A stretch of 64,000 nt of DNA from Hymenobacter cheonanensis (GCF_030581075.1 NZ_JAUQSW010000009.1:62001-126000); one strand, 5' to 3'; shown: positions 42,216 to 50,383, counted from the stretch's first letter. Numbers and translations: made by a program. Notes: generated by a model from the sequence alone, not told the origin.

Positions 42216-43340
42216 TTACACGTAATTGTTGAGCATCACCGGCATTACCAGCATCAGGATACTCTCGTTTTCGTCGGCCTGGGTGGGCATGAGCAGGCCG
42301 GCGCGGTTGGGCGTGCTCAGCTCCAGCGTGATTTCTTCGGAGTCGATATTTGACAGCATTTCCTGCAGGAAGCGGGCGTTGAAGCCGATTTCCATGTCCT
42401 CGCCGTCGTACTGGCAGGCGAGCGTTTCCTTGGCTTCGTTGCTGAAATCCAGGTCCTCGGCCGAAATCACCAGTTCGGCGCCGGTGAGACGCAGGCGCAC
42501 CTGGTGGGTGGTTTTGTTGGAGTAGATGCTGATGCGCCGCACCGAATTCAGCAATTCCTGGCGATTGATAATGAGCTTATTAGGGTTGCTCACCGGAATC
42601 ACGTTCTCGTAGTCGGGGTAGCGCTCGTCGATGAGGCGGCACACCAGGCGCATCTGGTTGAACGAGAAGAACGCGTTGCTCTGGTTGAACTCCACGCGCA
42701 CCGGCGTAGCCTCGCTGGGCAAGGAGCTTTTCAGCAGGTTGAAGGCCTTGCGCGGAATAATGAGGTTGGCAGTTTGGCCGGCGCCTACGTCCTGGCGGCG
42801 GTAGCGCAGCAGGCGGTGGCCGTCGGTGGCCACGAAGGTTACCTGGGCCTCGCCTAGCTGCACCAATATACCCGTCATGGCGGGGCGCAGCTCGTCGGTA
42901 CTTACCGCGAAGATGGTCTTATTGATGGCGCGGGCCAGCGACGACGACGGGATTTCGACCGGCGCCGAGCCCTTCACCACCGGCACGCGGGGGAAGTCGG
43001 CGGCGTTTTCGCCGGCTAGCTTGTAGCGGCCGTTGGCCGAGCTGATTTCGATGGTGTAGGTTTCCTCGTCCAGCGTGAAGGTCACGGGCTGGTCGGGCAG
43101 GTTCTTGAGCGTGTCGAGCAGGATGCGGGCGGGGGCAGCGATGCGCCCCGACTCGCGGGCTTCGATGGGCAGCTCGGTCATCATGCTCGTCTCCAGGTCG
43201 GAGGCGGTGATGGTGAGCTTGCCGGGCTCAATCTCAAACAGGAAGTTCTCGAGGATGGGCACCACGGGGTTGTTCGTGACCACGCCGTTGATGCTCTGGA
43301 GCTGCTTGAGCAGGGCCGAGGACGAAACAATGAACTTCAT
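42216..43340 (-). CDS. dnaN: DNA polymerase III sliding clamp (beta subunit)
   Basis: A 374-residue clamp with three topologically similar domains. It opens MKFIVSSSALLKQLQSINGVV and has ETSMMTELPIEA, GRYKLAGENAADFP, IFAVSTDELRPAMTGIL, TDGHRLLRYR, ERYPDYENVIP and the terminal LMPVML. Dimeric rings tether replicative polymerase to DNA. It is not beside dnaA or recF as in many bacteria. A TATCTTTG promoter box lies 33 bases before the ATG. Length and motifs are normal. Confidence 0.98.
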   Translation of the reverse strand: MKFIVSSSALLKQLQSINGVVTNNPVVPILENFLFEIEPGKLTITASDLETSMMTELPIEARESGRIAAPARILLDTLKNLPDQPVTFTLDEETYTIEISSANGRYKLAGENAADFPRVPVVKGSAPVEIPSSSLARAINKTIFAVSTDELRPAMTGILVQLGEAQVTFVATDGHRLLRYRRQDVGAGQTANLIIPRKAFNLLKSSLPSEATPVRVEFNQSNAFFSFNQMRLVCRLIDERYPDYENVIPVSNPNKLIINRQELLNSVRRISIYSNKTTHQVRLRLTGAELVISAEDLDFSNEAKETLACQYDGEDMEIGFNARFLQEMLSNIDSEEITLELSTPNRAGLLMPTQADENESILMLVMPVMLNNYV

Positions 43341-43372
43341 ACAGTGAGGCTGGGCTAGGGTTTAGAGGGGCG

Positions 43373-43380
43373 CAAAGATA
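43373..43380 (-). promoter_or_regulatory. dnaN promoter -7 box
   Basis: TATCTTTG on the minus strand, exact match to TAnnTTTG, 32 bases before the dnaN ATG. No clear -33 box. Confidence 0.55.
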
Positions 43381-43500
43381 GCGCACAGGGCCGGGGTTTT
43401 TGCACGCCTGGCGGGCGCCGGGTGGCTTGCCGGGCGTGCGAAAAAGCCCGTACTTCGCGGCAGCCGGGCTAGCCCGGCCACCGCAACCACGCACTTTTTT

Positions 43501-44616
43501 ATGCGCGACACCATTATCGACTTTATCGGTATTTATAAGCTGCTGGTGCCGCTGCACGAGCCCTTTGTTATTTCGCTAGGCCCCCTACCCCACGTGCAAA
43601 ACGTGGTAGTGGTGCTGCGCACGGCCGGCGGCGCCACCGGCTACGGCGAGTGCAGCCCCTTTCTCACCATCAACGGCGAAAGCGTGGACACCTGCTTTAT
43701 CGTGGCGCAGTACTTTGCCCCGGCCCTAAAGGGCCGCGATGCGCTGGACCTAGCCGGCTGCCTGGCCGAGCTGGACCGTATCATCTACGGCAACAGCAGC
43801 ATTAAAAGCGCCTTCGATATTGCCTTGCACGACCTGGCGGCCCAGCACGCGGGCCTGCCGCTGTACGCCTTCCTGGGCGGCCGCAACGACAAAGTACTGC
43901 ACACCGACATGACCGTGAGCCTCGGCCCGGTGGCCAAGATGCAGGCCGATGCCGTGCGCTACCAGCAGCAGGGCTTTCCGGCCATTAAGGTAAAGCTGGG
44001 CGAAACGCTGGAACTGGACGTGGCGCGCATTCGGGCCATCCGCGAATGCATCGGCCCGGCGCACCCGCTACGCATCGATGCCAACCAGGGCTGGCAAACG
44101 GCCGATTATGCTATTCCGGTGTTGCAGGCCCTGGCCGAGTTTAACATTGAGCACTGCGAGGAGCCCATTCTGCGCCACCACTTTATGGAGCTTAGCCGGG
44201 TGCGGGCGGCCTCGCCCATCCCCATCATGGCCGACGAAAGCTGCGGCGACGAGCACGACGCGGCCCGCCTCATTGCGCTGGGCGCCTGCCAGCAGCTTAA
44301 TATCAAGCTCGGCAAGTCGTCGGGCTTTCACCGGGCCGGCAAGATTGCGCGGCTAGGGGCGGCCGCCGGCCTCACCCTGCAAGTGGGTGGCTTCCTCGAA
44401 TCGCGCCTGGGCATGACGGCCGCCGCCCACCTGGCCCTCACCAACGACGCCATCCGGCACGTCGATGTCGATACGCCACTGCTATTCGCCGAAGACCCGG
44501 TGGTGGGCGGCATCCGGTACCGCCCCGGCGGCGTGGTTGAGCTGCCAACCGGGCCGGGCCTGGGCGCTAGCATCGACGCGGCCTGGCTGCGCCGTGCCGA
44601 GCAGGTTGTTTTTTAA
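43501..44616 (+). CDS. Dipeptide epimerase (enolase superfamily)
   Basis: A 371-residue enzyme of the muconate-lactonising subgroup. The N-terminal capping domain (1-130) leads to a barrel with the catalytic KxK (Lys163, Lys165 in AIKVKLG), metal ligands Asp193 (RIDANQGW), Glu220 (EHCEEP), Asp245 (MADES), and the second catalytic Lys269 (NIKLGKSSG). The FLESRLGMTAAAHLA and DVDTP blocks near the end are those of L-Ala-D/L-Glu epimerases and related dipeptide epimerases. It likely epimerises peptidoglycan-derived or other dipeptides; exact specificity is open. It is divergent from dnaN, separated by 160 bases. Confidence 0.87.
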   Translation: MRDTIIDFIGIYKLLVPLHEPFVISLGPLPHVQNVVVVLRTAGGATGYGECSPFLTINGESVDTCFIVAQYFAPALKGRDALDLAGCLAELDRIIYGNSSIKSAFDIALHDLAAQHAGLPLYAFLGGRNDKVLHTDMTVSLGPVAKMQADAVRYQQQGFPAIKVKLGETLELDVARIRAIRECIGPAHPLRIDANQGWQTADYAIPVLQALAEFNIEHCEEPILRHHFMELSRVRAASPIPIMADESCGDEHDAARLIALGACQQLNIKLGKSSGFHRAGKIARLGAAAGLTLQVGGFLESRLGMTAAAHLALTNDAIRHVDVDTPLLFAEDPVVGGIRYRPGGVVELPTGPGLGASIDAAWLRRAEQVVF

Positions 44617-44631
44617 ATCAGCGCAGCCATA

Positions 44632-44662
44632 GCTAGCCTTCGCGTTGGAACGTAAGGCTAGC
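44632..44662. terminator. Hairpin after the dipeptide epimerase
   Basis: GCTAGCCTT (44632-44640) pairs with AAGGCTAGC (44654-44662) and the stem can extend with partial pairing inward. It lies in the 58-base gap between convergent genes. No T-run, so terminator function is uncertain. Confidence 0.4.
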
Positions 44663-44674
44663 CACGGCCGCAGT

Positions 44675-45223
44675 TTACTGCTGAGCGGATAAGTTGACTG
44701 CTAGCTGACTGCCTTGCTCTGAATACAGCAAAACCTCAATTGCCGAGGCGTGTACTAACGATAAAGAGCCGCCATAGATGGTGGATATTTCCGTGCGCGT
44801 CAGGCCACCTTCAGCTTGCAGGTTTTGCAAAATGTCTAGCGGCAAGAACCCGGCGATTTTTGTATAGTCCATCCAGTCAGCGAAACTCTTGCTATCTATT
44901 GTAAGTGCTTCTGCTTCGCCTATTATTGAAGAGCCTAGTTCGTATTCAGTGAACTCCTGAAATGAACAAAATACTTTCTGAAACTTAAGAATCAAAAACG
45001 GCCAGTCCTCCAGATTATAGCAGAAGTCTTTATTCCAGATAGCATCGAGTTGAATTACCAATACCCAGCTATTTACTCTATCAAGAAAAGTTTTATAGCA
45101 GCCTGAATCATGCAGTGTAATATTTTTCAATAATTCCTGCATTGAAGTTTTGGTAGCTGCTGCCCAATCAAAATCAGTAAGCACTTTATGGGCTAGCCAG
45201 GTGGGGTATTTTTCAGCTTCCAT
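44675..45223 (-). CDS. AT-rich orphan protein, function unknown
   Basis: A 182-residue acidic, soluble protein (MEAEKYPTWLAHKVLTDFDW). It is rich in Trp, Phe and Leu and has no signal peptide or membrane segment. Base composition is clearly more AT-rich than both neighbours, and codon use is unlike them, which suggests recent acquisition. The style is that of immunity proteins or other orphan antiparallel inserts of Bacteroidota, but no toxin gene lies next to it, so this is speculation. It has its own downstream hairpin-bearing gap (44632-44662) and is preceded by a terminator that separates it from ychF. Confidence 0.65.
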   Translation of the reverse strand: MEAEKYPTWLAHKVLTDFDWAAATKTSMQELLKNITLHDSGCYKTFLDRVNSWVLVIQLDAIWNKDFCYNLEDWPFLILKFQKVFCSFQEFTEYELGSSIIGEAEALTIDSKSFADWMDYTKIAGFLPLDILQNLQAEGGLTRTEISTIYGGSLSLVHASAIEVLLYSEQGSQLAVNLSAQQ

Positions 45224-45243
45224 TTAAATAATTAATAATACAA

Positions 45244-45271
45244 AAGCCCCAGCCTTTACCGGCTGGGGCTT
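45244..45271 (-). terminator. Intrinsic terminator of ychF
   Basis: AAGCCCCAGCC (45244-45254) pairs exactly with GGCTGGGGCTT (45261-45271), loop TTTACC, followed on the minus strand by TTTTG. It lies 28 bases after the ychF stop. Confidence 0.85.
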
Positions 45272-45298
45272 CCAAGATACCGCTAGGGTCGCTAGGCG

Positions 45299-46399
45299 CT
45301 ACACGTTAAACCGGAAGTGCATGATGTCGCCGTCCTGCACCACGTAGTCCTTGCCTTCGACGGCCATTTTGCCGGCTTCTTTGATTTTTACCTCGGTTTT
45401 ATATTCCTGGTAATCGGCTAGCTTGATAACCTCGGCGCGGATGAAGCCCTTCTCAAAATCGGAGTGGATGACGCCGGCGGCGGCGGGCGCTTTATCGCCA
45501 CGGTGCACGGTCCAGGCGCGCACTTCCTGCACGCCGGCCGTGAAGTAGGTAATGAGGTTGAGTAGCTCGTAGCTGGCGCGGATAAGCTTGTTCAGGCCCG
45601 ACTCGGTGAGGCCGTACTCGCCCAGGAACATCTCCTTTTCTTCGGGGTCTTCCATGTCGGCAATCTGCGCCTCGATGGCGGCCGACACCAGCACTACCTG
45701 CGCGCCTTCGGCGGCTACGTGCTGGCGCAGAGCCTCCACGTGCTTGTTGCCGTTGGTGGCGATGCTGGCCTCGTCCACGTTGGCCACGTAGATGACGGGC
45801 TTGATGGTGAGCAGCTGCAAATCAGCCACGGCGGCCAGGTCGTCTTCGCTAGCCGGCACGGCGCGGGCGTTCTCACCGCCTTCGAGGGCCTGCTTGAATT
45901 TCTGGAGGCTAGCCACTTCTTTCTTGGCCACGGCGTCGCCAGCTTTGGCGCTGCGCTCGCTCTTCACCAGCTTTTTGTCAACGCTTTCGAGGTCTTTGAG
46001 CTGCAGCTCGGTGTCGATAACGTCTTTGTCAAACACGGGGTCGACGCCGCCGGCCACGTGCACTATATTGGGGTCGTCGAAGCAGCGCACCACGTGAATG
46101 ATGGCGTCGACCTCGCGGATGTTGGCCAGAAATTTATTGCCCAGGCCCTCGCCCTTGCTAGCCCCTTTCACGAGGCCGGCGATGTCGACAAACTCGATGA
46201 TGGTGGGCAGCACGCGCTTGGGGTTCACGAGGGCTTCCAGAATCTGGAGGCGCTCGTCGGGCACGGTAATCACGCCCACGTTGGGCTCGATGGTGCAGAA
46301 GGGGTAGTTGGCCGATTCGGCCTTGGCGTTAGATAACGCGTTGAAAAGCGTGGATTTGCCGACGTTCGGCAGGCCGACAATACCGCAGCGGAGGCCCAT
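45299..46399 (-). CDS. ychF: Redox-regulated ATPase YchF (OLA1 family)
   Basis: A 366-residue P-loop protein. G1 is GLPNVGKSTLFNAL, followed by the SANYPFCTIEPNVG switch region, DIAGLVKGASKGEGLGNKFLANIREVDAI and a C-terminal TGS domain (DLITYFTAGVQEVRAWTV, ending in GDIMHFRFNV). The family binds ATP rather than GTP and associates with ribosomes and oxidative-stress responses. Length and order are normal. The leader directly before the ATG is an AACTCATAATTC-type repeat stretch, and the -7 box lies 56 bases upstream. Confidence 0.97.
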   Translation of the reverse strand: MGLRCGIVGLPNVGKSTLFNALSNAKAESANYPFCTIEPNVGVITVPDERLQILEALVNPKRVLPTIIEFVDIAGLVKGASKGEGLGNKFLANIREVDAIIHVVRCFDDPNIVHVAGGVDPVFDKDVIDTELQLKDLESVDKKLVKSERSAKAGDAVAKKEVASLQKFKQALEGGENARAVPASEDDLAAVADLQLLTIKPVIYVANVDEASIATNGNKHVEALRQHVAAEGAQVVLVSAAIEAQIADMEDPEEKEMFLGEYGLTESGLNKLIRASYELLNLITYFTAGVQEVRAWTVHRGDKAPAAAGVIHSDFEKGFIRAEVIKLADYQEYKTEVKIKEAGKMAVEGKDYVVQDGDIMHFRFNV

Positions 46400-46441
46400 T
46401 TTGTTGAGTGTTGAGTTGTGAGTTATGAATTATGAGTTGCC
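46400..46441 (-). repeat. AACTCATAATTC-type leader before ychF
   Basis: Reading the minus strand toward the ATG, units AACTCATA, ATTCATA, ACTCACA, ACTCAAC and ACTCAAC follow one another with a 7-8 base period and end at the ychF start. The composition is almost free of G. Confidence 0.6.
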
Positions 46442-46454
46442 CACAATTCTGGCG

Positions 46455-46462
46455 CAAAGGTA
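46455..46462 (-). promoter_or_regulatory. ychF promoter -7 box
   Basis: TACCTTTG on the minus strand, identical to the SRP RNA box, 56 bases before the ychF ATG. No -33 TTG is seen at the expected distance. Confidence 0.5.
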
Positions 46463-46581
46463 CGGCGGGCGGCGGCGCGGGCCGTAGCCGGCTAGCCCCC
46501 AACGCAAAGCGCCGCTGCTCTGGCTCAGAACAGCGGCGCGGCGACTACTATTTCTCCCCCTCGTAAATTCAGCGCGTGTGC

Positions 46582-46983
46582 CTAGTAGGTGCTATCGCCC
46601 AGGTCAGACGGCGGGCGGCTAGCCGGGCCGTCCAGCGGCTGCCCATCGCTGCCGGGGCGGGGCTGCTCGCCGTCGTAGGCCGGGCGCGGGCGGTCAAGCT
46701 CGGCCACTTCTTCCTCGGTCAGCAGCTCGTCGCGCACAAAATCGACGGCGTCGTGCAGGGCGTCGATAAATTTATTGAAGTCCTCCTTGTAGAGAAAAAT
46801 CTTGTGCTTTTCGTAGCTGGCCGGGCCGTCGGGGTCGGCACCGGGGCGGCGCTTGCTTTCCGTGATGGTGAGGTAATAATCCTGGCCACGGGTGGCTTTT
46901 ACGTCGAAGAAATACGTACGCTTGCCCGCCTTCATGCGGTGCGAGTAAATTTCTTCCTGGTCTCTTGAATAACGGTCGTCCAC
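46582..46983 (-). CDS. DUF3276 / PUR-alpha-like nucleic-acid-binding protein
   Basis: A 133-residue protein starting at GTG 46983. The conserved block YSHRMKAGKRTYFFDVKATRGQDYYLTITESKRR, then KHKIFLYKEDFNKFIDALHDAVDF, is the bacterial PUR repeat (DUF3276) typical of Bacteroidota and spirochaetes, which binds single-stranded or RNA/DNA purine tracts. The C-terminal 40 residues are acidic and proline-rich and probably disordered. A TATCTTTG box lies 66 bases upstream. Confidence 0.88.
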   Translation of the reverse strand: MDDRYSRDQEEIYSHRMKAGKRTYFFDVKATRGQDYYLTITESKRRPGADPDGPASYEKHKIFLYKEDFNKFIDALHDAVDFVRDELLTEEEVAELDRPRPAYDGEQPRPGSDGQPLDGPASRPPSDLGDSTY

Positions 46984-47048
46984 AGGCTGGGGAGGAAAAA
47001 ATAGGTGGGGTTTTGTTTGATAGCGCGCTAAACTTGTATCGGCTTAGA

Positions 47049-47056
47049 CAAAGATA
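47049..47056 (-). promoter_or_regulatory. Promoter box of the DUF3276 gene
   Basis: TATCTTTG on the minus strand, exact TAnnTTTG, 66 bases before GTG 46983. A TTTC lies at a rough -33 position. Confidence 0.5.
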
Positions 47057-47250
47057 AAGCTGGAATAGCTTACCTGAAACGGACCGCTATACGCACGAAA
47101 CCCAACGGGTGGTTTGCTTGTCTATCAGGGCGTAAGATTATTTCAGGGCCGCTTGGCATTCGGCTTAACCTCGGCTATTTTATAAACGCTGCCTTAGACC
47201 AATGTAGCAACCTGATTCCTAGCAGCGTACTATTTTTTCCTCCTTTGCTT

Positions 47251-48183
47251 ATGCCTACGCTCGACCTCGCCGCTATTCGCTCTTTTGAAAACCTCGAGCT
47301 GCTGGCCCGGCAGCTGGTCGATGGTTTTATTACCGGCCTGCATCAGTCGCCCTACCACGGTTTTTCGGTCGAGTTCAGCGAGCACCGCCTCTACAACCCC
47401 GGCGACAGCACCCGGCACGTCGACTGGAAGGTATTTGCCCGCACCGACAAGCTCTTTGTGAAGCGCTACGAAGAGGAAACCAACCTGCGCGCCCACCTGC
47501 TGCTCGATGTGAGCCCGAGCATGTACTACCCCGCGCCGGGCCACGACAAGCTCAAGTTTGCGGTGCTGGCCGCCGCCGCGCTCACCACGCTCTTGCAGCG
47601 CCAGCGCGATGCCGTGGGCCTCGTCACCTTCGGCGAAACGGTGGAGCTGCAAACGCCCGTGCGCTCGACCAGCAGCCACCGCCACACCCTGCTGCTAGCC
47701 CTGCAGCAGCTGCTGGAGCGCCCCGCACCCACGGCGGCTACCCGCCGCGCCACGGCCCACACCGATGTGGCCGGCGTGCTGCACACCATCGCGCAGCAAA
47801 TTCCCAAGCGCTCGCTCGTCATCGTATTCAGCGATATGCTGGGGCGTGGCGCCCAGGAGCAGGAGGCCGCCCTGGCCGCCTTGCAGCACCTACGCCACCA
47901 GCACCACGAGGTGCTGCTGTTTCACGTGCTGGACCGGGCCACGGAAAGCAATTTCGATTTTCAGGACCGCCCCTACATCTTCGAAGACGTAGAAACGGGC
48001 CAGGAAATCCGCCTACAACCGGCGCAGGTGCGCGAGCAGTACCGGGTGGCCATGCGGCAGTTTGAGGCCGACCTGGCCCTGCGCTGCGGCCAGCTCAAAA
48101 TTGACTTTGTGCCCGTAGATGTGCGCGAGCCGTTTGATAAGGTGCTGCACGCCTACCTGGTGAAGCGCGGCAAGGCGCGCTAG
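47251..48183 (+). CDS. DUF58 (von Willebrand A-like) protein
   Basis: A 310-residue soluble protein from ATG 47251 (MPTLDLAAIRSFENLELLARQLVDGF). The DUF58 signature FSEHRLYNPGDSTRHVDWKVFARTDKLFVKRYEEE is complete, and the vWA-like MIDAS begins LLLDVSPSM with a second Asp in IVFSDML. DUF58 proteins usually sit in MoxR-vWA operons that assemble or regulate envelope complexes in aerotolerance (Bat) clusters; here neither MoxR nor Bat genes are adjacent, so only the fold is certain. The next gene starts 72 bases on. Confidence 0.9.
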   Translation: MPTLDLAAIRSFENLELLARQLVDGFITGLHQSPYHGFSVEFSEHRLYNPGDSTRHVDWKVFARTDKLFVKRYEEETNLRAHLLLDVSPSMYYPAPGHDKLKFAVLAAAALTTLLQRQRDAVGLVTFGETVELQTPVRSTSSHRHTLLLALQQLLERPAPTAATRRATAHTDVAGVLHTIAQQIPKRSLVIVFSDMLGRGAQEQEAALAALQHLRHQHHEVLLFHVLDRATESNFDFQDRPYIFEDVETGQEIRLQPAQVREQYRVAMRQFEADLALRCGQLKIDFVPVDVREPFDKVLHAYLVKRGKAR

Positions 48184-48255
48184 GCCCACGCTTACCGGGC
48201 GCGGACCTCACCCAAATTTCAACGACCTGGCGAGGGCTAGCCCCGCTCCTTCCTT

Positions 48256-48498
48256 ATGCTATTCCATCTGCTTCCCTACCTGCTGCTCTACGCGCTCAAT
48301 GTGCCGCTGGCGCTCATCACGGCCTACATTGCCTACTCGCACGGGCAGCGGTTTTTACCCTGGCTGCTCATTGGGCTGGCGCTGCCGTTTGTGTCGGTTT
48401 TTCTGGCTATTGCGGTGGCCGTGCGCCACAAGCAGCGGGCGGCGGCGGCCCGGGGCGGCGCGCCGGCCCCGGTGCCCGCCCCCGGCGAATTTGAGTAA
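48256..48498 (+). CDS. Small two-helix membrane protein
   Basis: An 80-residue protein with two hydrophobic segments (LLPYLLLYALNVPLALITAYIA and FLPWLLIGLALPFVSVFLAIAVAV) and a short Arg/Ala/Pro tail. No recognised family. It follows the DUF58 gene by 72 bases on the same strand and may be cotranscribed. Length and composition are fully compatible with a real small membrane protein, but nothing confirms translation. Confidence 0.55.
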   Translation: MLFHLLPYLLLYALNVPLALITAYIAYSHGQRFLPWLLIGLALPFVSVFLAIAVAVRHKQRAAAARGGAPAPVPAPGEFE

Positions 48499-48568
48499 AG
48501 CGCAGCCTTGCCCGTAGCTTCGCGGCAGTTTTTCACTGGCCGGGCTGCCCGGCGCATTCTTTTTTGGT

Positions 48569-49024
48569 ATGTATCAAGTTCTCCTTCTCCTGCACTCGTG
48601 GCTGCGGTGGTTTGTGCTGGGCGCGGGCCTGCTGGCCGTGGTGCGCGCCTACGCGGGCTGGACCGGCCGCCGGCCCTTCACCAAGGGCGACAACGCTATT
48701 TCGGCCGCGTTTTCGGGCTTTATGTGGCTGCAGGTTATCATCGGGTTAGGCTTGTATTTTGGCCTGAGCCCCTGGGGCCTGAACGGCCTGAAGCAATACG
48801 GCATGAAAGACCCCACGGCCCGCTTTTTCGGCGTAGAACACCTGGCTGTCATGCTGCTGGCTACCATCCTGGCCCAGGTGGGCCGCATCGCCCTCAAGCG
48901 CGCGCCCACCGACACGCTCAAGCACAAGAAAGCCTTCACCTACTTCGCCATTGCCCTGGTGCTGGTGCTGCTCATGATTCCGTGGGGCATCTGGAACCCC
49001 GGCCGGCCGCTGTTTCGGTTTTAA
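48569..49024 (+). CDS. Conserved four-helix membrane protein (cytochrome b561-like length)
   Basis: A 151-residue integral membrane protein with about four helices (MYQVLLLLHSWLRWFVLGAGLLAVVRAY, GFMWLQVIIGLGLYF, FGVEHLAVMLLATILAQVG, FAIALVLVLLMIPWGIW). Two histidines lie in or near helices (LLHSWLRW, VEHLAVM), which could bind heme as in b561-type proteins, but I cannot confirm this. A strong terminator follows the stop. Function unknown. Confidence 0.75.
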   Translation: MYQVLLLLHSWLRWFVLGAGLLAVVRAYAGWTGRRPFTKGDNAISAAFSGFMWLQVIIGLGLYFGLSPWGLNGLKQYGMKDPTARFFGVEHLAVMLLATILAQVGRIALKRAPTDTLKHKKAFTYFAIALVLVLLMIPWGIWNPGRPLFRF

Positions 49025-49032
49025 TTGCTAAA

Positions 49033-49084
49033 AACACTTAGAATGCCCGCCTCTCAAAGCTGAAAGGCGGGCATTCTAAGTGTT
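49033..49084. terminator. Strong terminator after the membrane protein gene
   Basis: Perfect 20-base arms (49033-49052 and 49065-49084; core GAATGCCCGCCT) around a 12-base loop. A-run before and AAATAA after allow termination. It is the last element before the AT-rich orphan gene. Confidence 0.88.
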
Positions 49085-49099
49085 AAATAATGTTAACTT

Positions 49100-49537
49100 G
49101 TGGACGAAGACCTAATAATTCTTGAATTAAATGCCCGCTGGCAATGGCGAATTCCCTTCGGATGGATTCCTATAACCGGAGGTGAAATCATCGCCGATAC
49201 GGAGATTTATTACGCTGAGTATTTCGATTTTTTTGAGCCGGAAATTACTACTGCGATAAGCCGTATTTATAATTTAACCGAAGTGTATGAACTGGTTGAA
49301 GATGGGCAAATGGGTATACGGCCCATCGCTGACTGCACCTTCTTCTACGATGGACTAGAGCGGCTGTATACTGATAAGAACTTTCAGTTTGTGCTTTATT
49401 TCTCACACGAAACTTCCGTGACTGTGGGCGGCAAAGAGTTGCTGGCTGAGATTCACAGAATATGGCCTGAATACAAGAATCATCTCTGGCAAGCTGATTA
49501 TTGGAATCAAGCTCCTAACCGGGAGAATTTTTACTAA
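49100..49537 (+). CDS. AT-rich orphan protein, function unknown
   Basis: A 145-residue acidic soluble protein (GTG start 49100), with many Tyr, Phe and Trp (EIYYAEYFDFFEPEI, CTFFYDGLERLYTDKNFQFVLYF, IHRIWPEYKNHLWQADYWNQ). No signal peptide or membrane segment. Composition is markedly AT-rich, like the gene at 44675-45223, and it is isolated between two perfect hairpins, which suggests insertion of a small cassette. It could be an immunity or anti-toxin-like protein, but nothing beside it supports this. Confidence 0.65.
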   Translation: MDEDLIILELNARWQWRIPFGWIPITGGEIIADTEIYYAEYFDFFEPEITTAISRIYNLTEVYELVEDGQMGIRPIADCTFFYDGLERLYTDKNFQFVLYFSHETSVTVGGKELLAEIHRIWPEYKNHLWQADYWNQAPNRENFY

Positions 49538-49550
49538 TAATCAGTATTCG

Positions 49551-49610
49551 CGTCGTAGTCAAAGAGCCAGCTCTTCCACAAATAGGAAAGCTGGCTCTTT
49601 GACTACGACG
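49551..49610. terminator. Perfect hairpin between convergent genes
   Basis: Perfect 22-base arms (49551-49572 and 49589-49610; core GTCGTAGTCAAAGAGCCAG) with a 16-base loop. It separates the AT-rich orphan from the SDR gene. It lacks long T-runs but ends CTTT downstream; it may be a palindromic element. Confidence 0.7.
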
Positions 49611-49621
49611 CTAGCCCTTTC

Positions 49622-50383
49622 TTACACATTCATCCCGCCCGAGGCCTCAATGCGCTGGGCGTTTATCCAGCGGGCCTCATCGGTGCAAAGGAAGGCCACG
49701 ATGCCGCCGATGTCGTCGGGCTCGCCCACGCGGCCTAGGGCCGTGGCGCCGGCTACGGCGGCGTTCACCTGCGGGTTGTCGCGCACCATGCCGCCGCTGA
49801 AATCAGTGGCGATGGCGCCGGGCGCCACTACGTTGGCGGCAATGCCGCGCGCGCCCAGCTCCTTTGCCTGGTAGCGGGTCAGCACCTCAATGGCGCCCTT
49901 CATGGCCGCGTAGGCCGAGGAGCCGGGGTAGCTGAACCGGGCTAGCCCCGACGAGATATTGATAATGCGGCCGCCATCTTCCAGCAGCGGCAAAGCCTTC
50001 TGGGTCAAGAAGAACGGGCCCTTGAGGTGCACGTTCACTACCTCATCAAACTGCGCCTCGGTGGTGTCGGCAAAGGCGGCGTGCAGGGCCGTGCCCGCGT
50101 TGTTTATCAGAAACTGAAACCGCTCGGCCTGGAAGGTATCGCGCAGGGTGGCTTGCACCTGGGCAAAAAAGCCGTCGAAGCTGGCGCTGTTGCCCGCGTC
50201 GAGCTGCAACGCGGCAGCCTGGCGGCCGTGGCTTTTGATTTCGGCCACTACGGCGTCGGCGTCGGCCTGCTGGCTGTGGTAGGTGAGGATGACGTCGATG
50301 CCTTTGGCGGCGAGGCTCAGGGCCATGTTTTTGCCGAGGCCCCGGCTGCCGCCGGTAACGAGGGCGATTTTGGAAGTGCTCAT
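49622..50383 (-). CDS. Short-chain dehydrogenase/reductase
   Basis: A 253-residue classical SDR from ATG 50383 (MSTSKIALVTGGSRGLGKNMAL). The frame runs much further upstream, but into the antisense of the AraC-type gene. Features are TGGSRGLG, NNAGTA, the Ser in INISSGL, YAAMK (Tyr/Lys) and a C-terminal IEASGGMNV, typical of glucose/3-oxoacyl reductase-like SDRs of unknown substrate. The AraC-type regulator lies 79 bases upstream on the same strand. Confidence 0.9.
   Translation of the reverse strand: MSTSKIALVTGGSRGLGKNMALSLAAKGIDVILTYHSQQADADAVVAEIKSHGRQAAALQLDAGNSASFDGFFAQVQATLRDTFQAERFQFLINNAGTALHAAFADTTEAQFDEVVNVHLKGPFFLTQKALPLLEDGGRIINISSGLARFSYPGSSAYAAMKGAIEVLTRYQAKELGARGIAANVVAPGAIATDFSGGMVRDNPQVNAAVAGATALGRVGEPDDIGGIVAFLCTDEARWINAQRIEASGGMNV

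Noticed and set aside
48508..49041. Plus-strand open frame of 177 residues overlapping the four-helix membrane protein
   Set aside because: Different frame of the same DNA; the 48569 frame gives clean transmembrane helices.
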